Source: Lojkania enalia
Lineage: Eukaryota; Ascomycota; Dothideomycetes; Pleosporales
NCBI GenBank assembly: GCA_010094045.1
Contig: ML986681.1
Coordinates: 11,830-75,829, forward strand
Direction: 5' to 3'
Length of the DNA: 64,000 nt
The notes under the pieces were generated by a model. The model ran no database searches, was not told where the DNA came from, and worked only from the letters and a program-made list of their open reading frames with translations. Positions 31,937-42,907 of this stretch are shown here, one piece after another; the first letter of the stretch is position 1; every line of letters starts with the position of its first letter. The position numbers and the translations under genes are program-made.

Positions 31937-33496
31937 CTACCTCCTCTTTAGCACGAAATCGCCCCCAAATAACATCATCTTGACAGCGCTCATGACGCCA
32001 TAGACACCCCAGATCCTACCCATCGCCCACTGCTGCCATCCTTCTCTTCCCCAATCACTTCGTTGAATACCTCCCTCGTCCTTCCCACCTGAACCACCCA
32101 CGCCGCCCTGAAGATCTACCCCCTTCAAATCCACCCTCACCTTGTCAAAGACGCTCGGTAAGCCCTCGGCTCTCCACTTGGCCCTCGCTGCCTTATACCC
32201 CGCCTCATCGTAAATACGCCAAAACTCCTCCTCGGTATAATACGCATGTGCATACAGACATTTCACACCGCCCAACCCGCTAACCACACCCTCGATCTCC
32301 CTATTAAGCTTAATAAATTGCAGATCATCGCTCGGTCCGATGCCCCAGACGCCAACATCCAGCATCATACTGGGCAATTCCAGACTCTCGTTGCCCATGC
32401 TGAAACTCGCTCTACCCAAGGCAGCAGGCGACTTGACGGGACACAGCCACAGGGGCCAGAAGCCCAGTTTCTTTTCCACGTAGGCTATGAATTGTGATGC
32501 GGTGTTGTAGGGCAGGCCGAGGTCCTGGATGATTCCCCGGCGAGCTAGCCCCGAACGGTGAAGTGCGTGGTTCACGACGCGGGTTCGCATGAAGGGGTCT
32601 AGCAGCCGGCGGGTGATGAAATTGAAGGGGAAGTGGAAGTAGGAGAAGGCCAGGGCACCGGACCAGAAGACAGCACGGTCGTAGCGGAAGAGGTACGAGG
32701 GGGTTGGGATGTATTCCTTGTATAGTGAAGAAGGGTCCGGGTACGTGGTCGTGATGGATTGAGCGTGTAAGTAGAACCATGGGTCGGAGGGATTGTGGAA
32801 GGTTTGTAGGTTGTGATGCGTTGCGGGGAGGCAAGTGGTCAGTTTCCCTGTCATGACGGTGCCGGATGAAGGGCTGAAGAGGATGCCGTCTATGAAATCG
32901 ATGGAAGGGTCCTCTTCGGCGGATTGTAGGGTCGACAGGGCGGATTCAACGCTATGGACTGGGTGATAGGTAAGTTCTACGTAGGGCTCGCTTTCTATCA
33001 GTTCGATTTCCAGGAGTGTGACGATGCCCAGCGTCCCGCATGCACCGGCGGACCCATAGAGCAGATCCCGTGTTTCGGCGTCATCGGCGCGGGCTGTGAC
33101 GATGTCGCCGTCCCCAAGAACGGCCTCGATGGAGCGCACGATGCAGTCGAAGGTCCCGTACTTGAACGAACTGCTCTCCCCGCTGGTACCCGCGAACCCG
33201 CCGCCAGCCGTGATGTTCGGCAACTCCATGACCACCGGCGGTAGGAAGCCTTTCTCCATGGTAGCGGCGACCAGGGCATCCATGGGCACATTAGGTTCCA
33301 CGAGACATGTCTTCGAGTCGCCAGAGACGGACAGTACGTGGTTAAGCGACGATATATCGACGGTGTTCGATTTCGTTTTAGCGGTTGGTCGTGTGGATAG
33401 CGTGCTGCCGTGGTAGATCCGGAAGGACGTCTTGGAGTCGTGGAACTGTCGGACTTGGGTAGATATGAGGGATACGACCTCATTATGTTGCTCCAT
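31937..33496 (-). CDS. DHCR24-like FAD-dependent oxidoreductase, copy 2
   Basis: A 519-residue single-exon paralogue of the protein at 23272. FAD-domain motifs are FRIYHGSTLSTRP, CLVEPNVPMDALV, GGGFAGTSGESSSFKYG and GACGTLGIVTLLEIEL; the C-terminal half has SDPWFYLHAQS, FRYDRAVFWSGALAF, GFWPLWLCPV and YTEEEFWRIYDEAGYKAAR. It differs from copy 1 by a longer Gly/Lys-rich C-terminal insertion (VDLQGGVGGSGGKDEGG) and a shorter N-terminus. Both keep the flavin-contact region, so both may be active. Copies 1 and 2 point toward each other from the two edges of the 23.3-33.5 kb block. The divergence indicates an old duplication; substrates may differ. Confidence 0.85.
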   Translation of the reverse strand: MEQHNEVVSLISTQVRQFHDSKTSFRIYHGSTLSTRPTAKTKSNTVDISSLNHVLSVSGDSKTCLVEPNVPMDALVAATMEKGFLPPVVMELPNITAGGGFAGTSGESSSFKYGTFDCIVRSIEAVLGDGDIVTARADDAETRDLLYGSAGACGTLGIVTLLEIELIESEPYVELTYHPVHSVESALSTLQSAEEDPSIDFIDGILFSPSSGTVMTGKLTTCLPATHHNLQTFHNPSDPWFYLHAQSITTTYPDPSSLYKEYIPTPSYLFRYDRAVFWSGALAFSYFHFPFNFITRRLLDPFMRTRVVNHALHRSGLARRGIIQDLGLPYNTASQFIAYVEKKLGFWPLWLCPVKSPAALGRASFSMGNESLELPSMMLDVGVWGIGPSDDLQFIKLNREIEGVVSGLGGVKCLYAHAYYTEEEFWRIYDEAGYKAARAKWRAEGLPSVFDKVRVDLKGVDLQGGVGGSGGKDEGGIQRSDWGREGWQQWAMGRIWGVYGVMSAVKMMLFGGDFVLKRR

Positions 33497-35071
33497 GGTT
33501 TACCCCAAGCTCTTTCTAACGCTCTATATTGATACGGATGCTACAATACGAGGCTTTCAGCCAGACTCTGTAACCTATTGAAGAGGAAAAATGTAGCGCA
33601 ATCCAGAGCGAGAACAATCAATAGAGAATAACGATGCGACAAGAACAAAAGACAAGGCTACGGGTATCAAGCCATTGCGACCAATATGGATATCGTCTCG
33701 GAAACTAAATAGTCAATCGGGTGCAGGTCGTGAGGTGAGATGAAAGGGTTTACGTCAGCATTCTTAGCCTCCGAGAAGGCTTGGAAGCTGCAGGCAGGGG
33801 TGCAGGATCCGGGCTTCCGAACAGCCTCATTACTTATCTAGACGTCGACTATTGCATGCTGATACAACGATCGTTTCCTTCTTTGGGTGGATTTTAGATC
33901 TAAGAAGGTGGAGTGTGATAGTTGGGGTTTCATATGGTATACGATGTGAATTGAACTGTTGTGGAGGAACTCTTGGCGTCTAGTAGGACGCGCTGGGTGC
34001 TAGTTCGAAACGAGACCTAAGGATGGAAATTGGGACGTGATGTTCTTCTAGCTGTGAGGGAATCGCACTGTTATGAATTGGAGTTCTGATCCAGAATCGC
34101 ATGAAAAGAGGAATAGCAAAGGTGACTGTTGCACAATCATGGGGCAGAACTTTTCATCGTGTATTATTATGATACGCGAGTCGGTCAAGTCTCTAAGCCC
34201 GCGGGGGACGAGTCAGAAATTAGAACGAGATAGGCCAGAAGCGACATTAGAAGAACGGGTGCGGGAATGAAGAACTAAAATACGAGGTAGCTCGGGGACT
34301 GTAGACTGTGTCCTTGGATAGATCGGGGAGCATTATGCCGAGAAAATACATGGCATAAACATGCTGCAAATGGATTGAGGCGGACGCGATTGACAGAGGT
34401 GAGTAGGAGTGGATTTCGCTTGGAGCACGCGAAAATTCTGAGTTCTTTTTTTTCAGAATGAGTCAAAGATGGAAGATCCCCCCTATCCTGTGGTGAAGCG
34501 GTGGTCAGATTGAATGGCACAACTAGCGTGTATCTTGGCAAAGGCCTCAGCGTCTCAACGCCGAATTTCTCCAGTGACGTCTCGCACCCTCGGCGACCCT
34601 GCATACCACGGGGGACCAGGGAATGCTCATACAATGTCTCCTAACAACGGAGATAGAAACAGCGATAGCATGGACGGCATTGTTGTGAGAAAGACGCGTG
34701 AGGAAGAGCTTGACGCGTCGACGTCACTGGGCAGGGAAGGGCCGCGAGACTCTGTGGTGACGGGCCAGTGATTGGCTGTGCTTGACCCATTCACTCTACA
34801 CGCCCAATCACCAGTAACCACCCTCCTATGCGTACCCGCTACAAGGGCACTGACGTAGCAGGCAGAGACCACCGCCATTTCGATTTATTCGCCCAGCTGA
34901 ACAAAACTCGCCCCGACCCCCCGATTTCGTTACCCGCTCACCTTCACCGCGTCTCGTTTGATTTTGGACCATTTTGCAACGCAAACAAACACAGTAAAAC
35001 GGTACGGTTCGCCAACCAGGCCAACACCAATTCGCCCGACCGACCACAGGCCAATCAACCCATAACCCATC
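33497..35071. other. Divergent intergenic region of 1.6 kb
   Basis: Lies between the start of DHCR24-like copy 2 (minus) and the start of the coiled-coil gene (plus), so it carries both promoters. No gene recognised; overlapping ORFs at 34.3-35.2 kb are readings of the coiled-coil gene's leader or chance frames. Confidence 0.5.
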
Positions 35072-38000
35072 ATGGCTCGACTCTCGTCCGAGCACCATGC
35101 CGACAGGCCAGCAGACAATCCCCGGCGCCGAAAGGGACACCGACGCCAGGTCAGCAAGTCGCCCGTTGTCGGAATCGCTGCTACATCTCCATCGAAGCGT
35201 GCTGCATCCTCGGCCGCAGAGACGTCCGAACAGAGCACCAAACGGATGAAACGGGTGCAGGTGAACGATCACGACCAGCTCGCCCGTGAGTTGGAAGAGT
35301 CTGCGTCACGATCACACAACGCCAATGACACTGATGACGCCGTCGTCGAGAAGCCCCGCCGTCGTCGCCGTCACTCTGATCCCGCTGTCACTACCCGTGA
35401 TGAAGATGAAAATGTAAACGCCGCCACGCCCGCTTCCCGGCCCCTACACGACCTCGCCCCCCATCTTTCACGCTTAAGTCGCCCCACCAAGACCTCCCGC
35501 CGTGTCCGCATGTCCATGCCAGCCCAGCTGCCACCAACCGAGGAGGAAAATACCACACGTAGCCACGAGGTTCAGTTCGCCCCACTGCGCGCCATAATTG
35601 ACAAACGTCACCAGCGTTCCCTCAAACGCAGTCACCTCAGTGAGGAAATCAACAGCATAGACGAGCACAAGAAAGAGGACCGCAGGCGGAAAAAGGAGCT
35701 TCACGAACTCCGCAGTCAGCTCCAGACCAAGGAAGGCCAGATCAAGGAGCTCGAGCTACAAGTTGAAGCCCAGCGCCTCGGAAACATTGACATGTCCGAA
35801 GACCAGACGAGGGAGCTACAGCTCCGGCTCGACCAGGCGCACAAGGAAATCGAAGAGCTAAAGACATCCTCCATCTACACTCCGACTTCCTTGGGCGAGC
35901 CTCTTGAGTTGAGCGGTGAAGACTTCGACGACGACGGTGACAACGACGGCGGCGGCGATGGAGTTCAGCCGATGCTCATCGAGCCAGAAGACCTTATTTC
36001 CAGCCAAGAGGATATCGACGTCACACCTCCCGCAAACGGCTTCTACGTGTCACGGGCATTGGCATCCAGCCAGGTCACCTCCACCTCTCTAACTTCGCTC
36101 ACTGATTACGATTTCCTTGCGGTTACGTCCCACGATGGCCAGATCCCCGATCGTATCTCAGACCAGGCTTCGAAGCGCTTTGAGACGGAATTGACCGAGC
36201 TCAAGACTCAGCTTGCTAGCACCGAGTCTCTCATCCGATCCGTGACTGTGCATCTGCAGAACCTCTACGTCCTTGCCCCTGGCGCAACCAATGATGAGAT
36301 TATCGCTCAGCTGCGCCATGTCTTCAATAACGCCCGCGAGGAAGTAGAAGCACTCTTCCCAAAGAGCACTCATCAACTGAATAATAGTGAGCTAGTCACA
36401 ATCATGATTGAGCACCTCAAAGGTCTCCTTGCGGAGCTGAAGCAAAAGGTTGAGATTGCAGAGAACTACAGCCGAACCGTGGAAATCCTGCGCAGTGAGG
36501 TAACTGCCACTTTTGACCTACTTGCAACTTCTGAGGATCATGTTCGAGATCTCGAGGGTCAGCTAAATGGCGCCAAAGCCAGCAATGAGCACAAGGACCA
36601 CGACATCGGAACTCTCAATGACCGCATTGCCTCTTATGAAGTGATTCATAAAGAGCAGGAGAACTCGTTAGTCGAGAAGGAGGCACAGATCAAGGGTCTT
36701 GAACACGAGTTAGACGACAAAGAGACCGACCTAAAACGCCTTCGAGATGCCCTTGACAAGTACCACCATGAAGTTCGTAACCTCACCGAGACTGTCACGC
36801 ACCTCGAGGAAGATCATGCCAGCAAGGTCGCTGAGCTTCAGGCAAGACACACGGCAGAGCTACAGACTCTCCAAGATGAGTTAGAAGTGGAAACCGAGGG
36901 CCGAGTCGTCGCCGAGGCGGATGCGGCGCAAAAATCGTCCTACATTGACGAGCTAGAGGAACGCGTTGAAAAGCTTGGTGCGGAGGTTCAAGAGATAACT
37001 GATGGCACATCTCTTCTTCGGGAGCGGTACGCTACTGAGACCGCGAAGCTCGAAACTGCCAAGGCCGAACGCGATAGCTACGCTAATGTGGCCTATGAGT
37101 ATGTCAATAAGATCGAGAATCTTGAGGAGATCAAGACGGATCTAGAAACTGAGATTGCACAAATTCGAAGCGAGCTCGAGATCGAGCGTAAACAGCGCGA
37201 AGAAAATGAAGCCGTCCTCGATGCACGCGACGACGAGATAACAGCCCTAAATGACCGCATCCGAAATGCTAGTATCCAGGCAAACGAACTCCGCACTCAG
37301 CTCTTTGGTGCCCAGCAGGATAAGGCGGAGACCATTTCCAAATTCAAGGAGGAGGCAGAGATTCGTGAGAGAGATCTCCTGGATGAGCTCAATACTGAGG
37401 CCCGGGGTCATTGTGACGCTCAGGAACAGGTCTCGGAGCTTGAAATCAAGGTTGCTGGGTTGCAGGGTAGTATTGAAAGCTTGGAAGACGAAGTCGCACA
37501 AATGATCCAGGAGCGCGACGAGCTCCGCCTCGACCGAGACACGCAAGTCGCTACGCTGAGCCGTAACCATGATGATCTCGCAAAGAAGTTTACCGCGTTT
37601 GAGGCGACAAAAAAGAACGAGATCGACGGTCTCCAATCCACCATTAAGGATCTCACCAATGACTTTAATGCCGAGAGAGCTCGTTGCGAAGGACTCGAGG
37701 CCAGCGCTGCTGATGCAGCACGCCAGCATGTCGATGAGCTTACAACGCGCAACGCTACCATAGCCAAGCGTGACACCGATATTGCCGCTCTCCGCAAGGA
37801 GAACGAGGAGCTGATAGATGAGAACGCTTCTCTGTCCCGGCGTCTTGAACATGAGGCCGTCGAATTGCTCAACATCATGAGCTCTCACGCTGAAGAGGCT
37901 AACGCGCTGAACCGGGCCATAGCCACCCAGAAAGAAACCATATGCAACATGCAAGACGCGCTCGCCCAAGCTAAAGAAGAGTACGCCGCCGCCCTTGCTG

Positions 38001-38455
38001 AGAAGGACCAGGAGATTGAGGACCTACAAATCATCGACGATACGCGGATCATTCAGATTCAAGAGCTCCTCGTGGAGCGCCGCGAGATGGTCGACGGGTT
38101 CGAGGAGCGCTTGCGAGAAATGCACGGGGCATTCAAGGAAGTGCTTGGGAATAATCGGCGGGCGATAGAGATGCAGGAACGCGTTTCAGAGGAGCTTACC
38201 AAAAAGGATGAACAAGCACGCGAGTGGCTAAAGGTGTTCAAGGAAGAGGGCTTGAGGGTTAAAACGGATGGTGTCAGTCTAAGGAAGGTGGCCCATGGGA
38301 GGGTCAAGAAGGTTGGGGAGAAGGTGACTGTTAACAAGAAGGGCAAGGCTGGCAGGGTGATGAAGCGGCAGTGGGATTCGGGAATTGGAGCCGATGAGCG
38401 GTTTGAGGTCGATGGGGAGGTGCAAGCAATTGCGGATGATATTGTTGTTGGATAG
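35072..38455 (+). CDS. Long coiled-coil protein, 1127 residues
   Basis: Single-exon gene. Residues 1-180 are basic, Ser/Pro-rich and likely disordered, with RRRK- and KPRRRRRH-type clusters that could act as nuclear localisation signals. A first coiled coil runs about 190-265 (RRRKKELHELRSQLQTKEGQ), followed by an acidic patch near 283-297 (EDFDDDGDNDGGGDG). From about 365 to 1060 nearly the whole chain is heptad-rich Glu/Leu/Lys sequence typical of long coiled coils. The tail is basic (KKGKAGRVMKR) and contains WDSGIG. No enzyme or motor domain is seen. The architecture suits a structural or tethering protein (nuclear, spindle-associated or myosin-tail-like), but I cannot name the family. 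The start is the first ATG of a long uninterrupted frame. Confidence 0.8.
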   Translation: MARLSSEHHADRPADNPRRRKGHRRQVSKSPVVGIAATSPSKRAASSAAETSEQSTKRMKRVQVNDHDQLARELEESASRSHNANDTDDAVVEKPRRRRRHSDPAVTTRDEDENVNAATPASRPLHDLAPHLSRLSRPTKTSRRVRMSMPAQLPPTEEENTTRSHEVQFAPLRAIIDKRHQRSLKRSHLSEEINSIDEHKKEDRRRKKELHELRSQLQTKEGQIKELELQVEAQRLGNIDMSEDQTRELQLRLDQAHKEIEELKTSSIYTPTSLGEPLELSGEDFDDDGDNDGGGDGVQPMLIEPEDLISSQEDIDVTPPANGFYVSRALASSQVTSTSLTSLTDYDFLAVTSHDGQIPDRISDQASKRFETELTELKTQLASTESLIRSVTVHLQNLYVLAPGATNDEIIAQLRHVFNNAREEVEALFPKSTHQLNNSELVTIMIEHLKGLLAELKQKVEIAENYSRTVEILRSEVTATFDLLATSEDHVRDLEGQLNGAKASNEHKDHDIGTLNDRIASYEVIHKEQENSLVEKEAQIKGLEHELDDKETDLKRLRDALDKYHHEVRNLTETVTHLEEDHASKVAELQARHTAELQTLQDELEVETEGRVVAEADAAQKSSYIDELEERVEKLGAEVQEITDGTSLLRERYATETAKLETAKAERDSYANVAYEYVNKIENLEEIKTDLETEIAQIRSELEIERKQREENEAVLDARDDEITALNDRIRNASIQANELRTQLFGAQQDKAETISKFKEEAEIRERDLLDELNTEARGHCDAQEQVSELEIKVAGLQGSIESLEDEVAQMIQERDELRLDRDTQVATLSRNHDDLAKKFTAFEATKKNEIDGLQSTIKDLTNDFNAERARCEGLEASAADAARQHVDELTTRNATIAKRDTDIAALRKENEELIDENASLSRRLEHEAVELLNIMSSHAEEANALNRAIATQKETICNMQDALAQAKEEYAAALAEKDQEIEDLQIIDDTRIIQIQELLVERREMVDGFEERLREMHGAFKEVLGNNRRAIEMQERVSEELTKKDEQAREWLKVFKEEGLRVKTDGVSLRKVAHGRVKKVGEKVTVNKKGKAGRVMKRQWDSGIGADERFEVDGEVQAIADDIVVG

Positions 38456-39449
38456 ATGCTGAGTGGCGCTGACAATGTGTGATGTCTATGGTTGTTTCTC
38501 TTGCATGCGGCGTATGAGTTGGATAACGGCTTTCATCTCGTTAATCGGTTGAAAAAGGATTGCATCGACTATGACGGACGGCGAATTTTTCACCTAGTTA
38601 CGACGATATGAAGCATGGCATAGCATAGCACACGATGGATGGCATTGCATGGCTTCGCACTCCAAGTTTGCATAGCGCAGCGATTGGATATTCTCAATGG
38701 TTTTTTTTCTCGAATGAGCACGACTATAAGCGGGTACGTAGATGGTGTAGTAATAATATTAGGTAGTATAATGCATCCATTCATACAATTTCTTTTGCCC
38801 TACATTTTCCGTATCCAACCCGAATCCACAGAAATGAGGTGAGTTTCTTGAATTTCTTAGCACTGAGAAAAAAATATATTGTGCAGTGGGGGCGAAAGGT
38901 GAGTGCGGAAGTGGGTGCTCGTGGCGTTGGTCCATCACGTGATATGGACTATGCCCGAGATGTGAAACACGAATGCTACACCTTGGTCCGGAAAATGGGG
39001 CTTTGGCGTTTCGGGGGCCAGATGAAGTGTGGGTATTTAGTCTTTTTCGCGCCAGGGTTCCCTTGGAGTTCTTAGATAGGATTTACTTTCTTGCTTGCTG
39101 TCTTTTTAACCTTTGAAAGTTTTCGGCCCCAACAAAGTGTCGGTCGGACAGGACGGACGTACTACGAGTGTAGACATTATATCGCTAAGAGCACTCAGCG
39201 ATTCAATTTCGTACACGGAGAGCATACGAATCAATCTTCTAACGGACGGAACCACGAATACCATCCATCTACCCCAATTTCCATTTTTCGAATAACGCAC
39301 TCGGTCCACGAAAAGAAAGAGAAAAAACAGAACGGCAGCATTTGTGCTCCCTGATCCCATCGAAATCTCATCCCACCCCATCTAAACCCAGCTAATCTAC
39401 TCGAACACCAAGATTCCCCTCGCTGTTATTAAGCTACGGGAAAACAGCA
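38456..39449. other. Intergenic region, no gene seen
   Basis: About 1 kb containing the 3' region of the coiled-coil gene and the leader of the small membrane-protein gene at 39450. A TGGCATAGCATAGCA-like imperfect repeat occurs near 38615. No other structure noticed. Confidence 0.5.
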
Positions 39450-39746
39450 ATGGGAAATTCGCACGACTCGTCCTCGAGCCTAAAGTCCCAGCAAACCACC
39501 CTGTTACTCTTCACCTTGTTCGGTATCCTAGTCGTCCTGTTCCTGATACTAGTCACGCTGGTTTTCCAGACGTGGGCGCTGTGGAAGATGGCGAGGACAG
39601 TTGTGGAGCAGAATACGCCGTCCGATTACGATGGCGGTGTGGGCACAGGTGGCGGGGATGGGGGAAAGAGGGGGAGTATGGGGTTGAGGTTGGGAACTAG
39701 GGAAGGGGAGTTCAAGGAGGGGGAGGCGAGCGGGAGGTTTGGTTGA
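39450..39746 (+). CDS. Small single-pass membrane protein, 98 residues
   Basis: A short ORF with a Ser-rich polar N-terminus (NSHDSSSSLKSQQ), one strong hydrophobic helix (TLLLFTLFGILVVLFLILVTL, roughly residues 18-40), an aromatic/basic juxtamembrane part (WALWKMARTVVEQ) and a Gly/Glu-rich tail. The clear N-tail/TM/tail layout and a start at the head of an otherwise stop-rich region favour a real gene. I recognise no family. N-terminal MG could allow myristoylation (MGNSHDS), which is speculative. Confidence 0.55.
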   Translation: MGNSHDSSSSLKSQQTTLLLFTLFGILVVLFLILVTLVFQTWALWKMARTVVEQNTPSDYDGGVGTGGGDGGKRGSMGLRLGTREGEFKEGEASGRFG

Positions 39747-40249
39747 GCTTAGCTGAGCCGAGCCGAGCCGAGTAAATGCGAAGATAGAATGGAATGGAAT
39801 GGAATGGGTGGAACACCTTTTCGGGTCGGACCGTCTTCATCTATAATTTTGGGGAGGGGAATAATGACGGAGGTATGGTGGTGTTTTGAATTGGAGAGGA
39901 TCGAGTGGTGAGGCCGGACTGCTGGTCACGCGGACGGAGACGAAATCTTTGCACGGAGTGGCTCGCAAATTGGTTGATCAGCTACGATTTGATTGTTTGA
40001 CTGGAAGAGTAGAGAAGCCGTTGCGGACAGAAGGACCATGACTATGTTATGGCATCACGACGATGCTACTCGGAGAAGAGGGACATGATATTGAGCGATG
40101 GCTCCGTTATCAAAGCGAAATGAGGCTCAAAAGGAGAAACGCAGTTGGGGAAGCAAGAAGGTATGGGAGGTACGATAGGAAGTCTAGGAAGGATTCGTAT
40201 GAATAAATTGATATTCTAGGAAAAGAACATGTAAACCAACCCATTGATC
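39747..40249. other. Convergent intergenic region with short tandem repeats
   Basis: Contains three GAGCC units near 39755-39770 and about four GGAAT units near 39789-39808. It is the shared 3' region of the small membrane-protein gene and the WD40 gene. Nothing else recognised. Confidence 0.55.
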
Positions 40250-42516
40250 TCAAAAAAAACCACTCTCCTGATCACCGTGACCCAATACCACCTCCCTCAA
40301 CATCCAAACTTCTCCCTTCAACTCCTTCATCTCCTTCCACAGCTCTTCCTCTTCCATCACCCTATATCCATCCTGCTTATTACCATTACGTACACCCCTC
40401 AAAGCATCGACCCCATCCGCAAGTAAATCTCTCCTCGCTAGGCGTCCATCACCCTCCTTCTTACCCCTTTTAAACACCCCCTTCACCTTACTACACCTCC
40501 ACCTCTTCCTAAGCATGGGACTGCTATTAGGACCCCGATCCGTACCATCCAGCCCTCTAACCCCTCTAACCTTCCAACCCGAATCTCTCGACGTGCGCGG
40601 AAACCTTGACGCAGGCAAGGCACAGAAATCCGGGCTCTCACTTCGAGAGAAGAAGAGCGCGGGCTCGAACGCTATCGAGCGCTTGGGGCTGGTGATTCCA
40701 GACGAGGAGCGCGGCGGGGTGGCGATGGAGGCATGTGGTTGGCTGGGCGGTGTCACCCACATGTCTGGAGAGGGGGAACGGAGGGAAGAGAAGGGTGATT
40801 GGTGGGTTGGTAAGGCGCCGGACATGAGCGTCTCTGCGTGCGGCGACGGGGAATCGCTTGGGGGGCTAATGATGCTTTTTTTTTCCTCACAAAGTTGAGG
40901 GTTTAAGTGAGTAGATAGCTTGGTCGGTAATGATGGGCGTGCGGGATGAATGGTAGATGGTCTCGCGGGGAATACTGCGTTCGAGTCCAGAGACGGCGAT
41001 GTGAATGTTTGTGTTAGGATTCTGGGGCGGGTATATGTTTTTCGAAGTTTTGGTGTACTAGCTTTGGTAGGGCGTGGGTCGTCTGTGACCTTTGAAGTCT
41101 GTAGTGGAATGGTGTAGATGCGATCTGCTAATGGGGAGGTGGGTGGTGATGAGAAGAGGTCTGTTGGTACTTTGATAGGTATTGGATCATATCTGGTGCC
41201 ATCTTTGGGAACTCTAGTCCTGCGGATTGTGCCTAAACCTTCGTCGGTTCCGTCTTCGTGCTGGTCCAGTGGTATGTCGAGGACAAGCCGAGGAGGTGGA
41301 CAGGTAGGACCCACAGGCGATATATGTCGACTAGGTAGAACAGAGGGCTCGGACATGTCACCGACCCAATCAAGACTAATTATCGGCGCCCTAACTGTGA
41401 TGTCGTGAATAAGAAGCCCCAGGACATTAAATACTTGGACTTTTCCTCCTCGCGTCCCAATCGCGATGAGTATTTCCATAGTCTCATGCACATTAGCCGC
41501 ATCCTCTGTCGCATCACCATTTATTAAGACGGTGATATCCTCCCGACCCATGCTACGTATCGTCCCGGAACAATGAATGGCCAGACTCGTCACGGAGCCA
41601 AACACATGCCATGTTCTAAGTACCTTCCCTCCATCTTCAAAGTTGATGATTCGGCACCGACCATCATGACCAACGCTAATGATTCGAGATCTATGCCCAG
41701 GGATGAACTCGACGGCTGAAATCCCACCCATGGACGGCTTGTGAAGTCTCCTGAGAACGCTGAGTTCTATTGGCTGTCGCATCTGGGCGACCTGCGCTTG
41801 GTAAATATGCTCGATGTCGACGATGGATCGAAAAGCCGGTATTTCAACTTTATAAAGGCCGAGTGACCCGTCTTGGAAGCCGAGCAGCAATATGCTGGAT
41901 GGTTTTCCAGATGAAGTTTCTACATCCCGAAATGCGGCGCAAGTAACTGGTGAGGTCGCATGAATGGGATGGAATCGCACTGGCTGTCGGCCGCTTACTC
42001 TGAGATCCTGCAGATATATCGTCGGTGGATTGGGGGAGGCTGAAAGAAGTACGTCGCCCACTCGCGATATGGCGAGGACATTTGGAGGTGACGGATGAGC
42101 ATGAAGGGGAGCGAGAAGCTCTGCGGTCGGGATAGAGTATGCTTGAATGGTTAGGTTGAGACTGGTGGTGAAGTAGAGGATGCGTGAATCTGGTGAGAAG
42201 AGGAGCAAGCGTGCTTCACCCTGTAAATGAATCATGTATTAGATACCGATATAGCGGCTGATGACTTTGGGTTACTCACATCGCCATTCTTCAACTTGTA
42301 CTCCCGATCTTTACCTCGCGCTATATCATGCAAAAGTACCAAGTGACTATTAGCCACGGCGAGAAGCCCACTATTGTCCTTTGCGGCCTGCGCATTGACT
42401 ATGCCATCCTGAGAAGCACACCGGAAGAGTAGCTTCTTAGTAGAAGAGCCATGGAGATTGATGGCATTTGGAGTAGCAATAAACAAGTTATGATTAATCG
42501 GAAATTGAGACGGCAT
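40250..42516 (-). CDS. WD40-repeat protein with disordered C-terminal region
   Basis: Two exons on the minus strand, 42516-42280 and 42220-40250 (2208 nt, 735 aa), with a 59-bp GTGAGT...CAG intron joining LKNGD to GEARLLLFSPDSRILYFTT. The first 360 residues read as degenerate WD40 blades (LLLFSPDSRILYFTTSLN, GISAVEFIPGHRSRIISVGH DGR, VTSLAIHCSGTIRSM, EILIAIGTRGGKVQVFNVLG), i.e. a beta-propeller scaffold. Residues about 370-640 are Pro/Ser/Thr-rich and disordered, with SP/TP sites. The last 35 residues form a charged helix (EELWKEMKELKGEVWMLREV). A propeller followed by a disordered linker and C-terminal helix is reminiscent of NEDD1/GCP-WD, a gamma-tubulin recruiter, but that is a weak analogy. 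Confidence 0.75.
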
Positions 42517-42907
42517 TGTTTAAGCTCTGTTGAGCAATGCGCTGCGTAGGGATAAGGAGTGGCATTGCTAGGAAAAGTTACTATGATAAGGAAAAGAGCG
42601 CCGTCTGAGAAGAGAAAATCTGATGAGGCAGGCGCGGAAAAGATATTAAATATCCAAATGCTCCATAGATGCAACCACGCTATGCACCGGCCTGTATGTG
42701 TAAGATACGGGAAGGAACAACGCCGGTAGGAATGCAATAAACCAAAATGCAAGCAGACAACGACTAATGGAAACTTGAGTGAAAGATACAAAGAGAGCCA
42801 GACCATCCAGGGCATAATTGAGGTAGGGACGTCCCCCGAAATTACGGGAATGGTCCACTCGCTGTCCAGCGCCTTTCGCGAATCCCCACCCTTAATACCC
42901 CACATGC

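Noticed and set aside
42399..42905. A 168-codon minus-strand frame upstream of the WD40 gene
   Set aside because: It covers the promoter and the first exon in another frame and has no features of its own.
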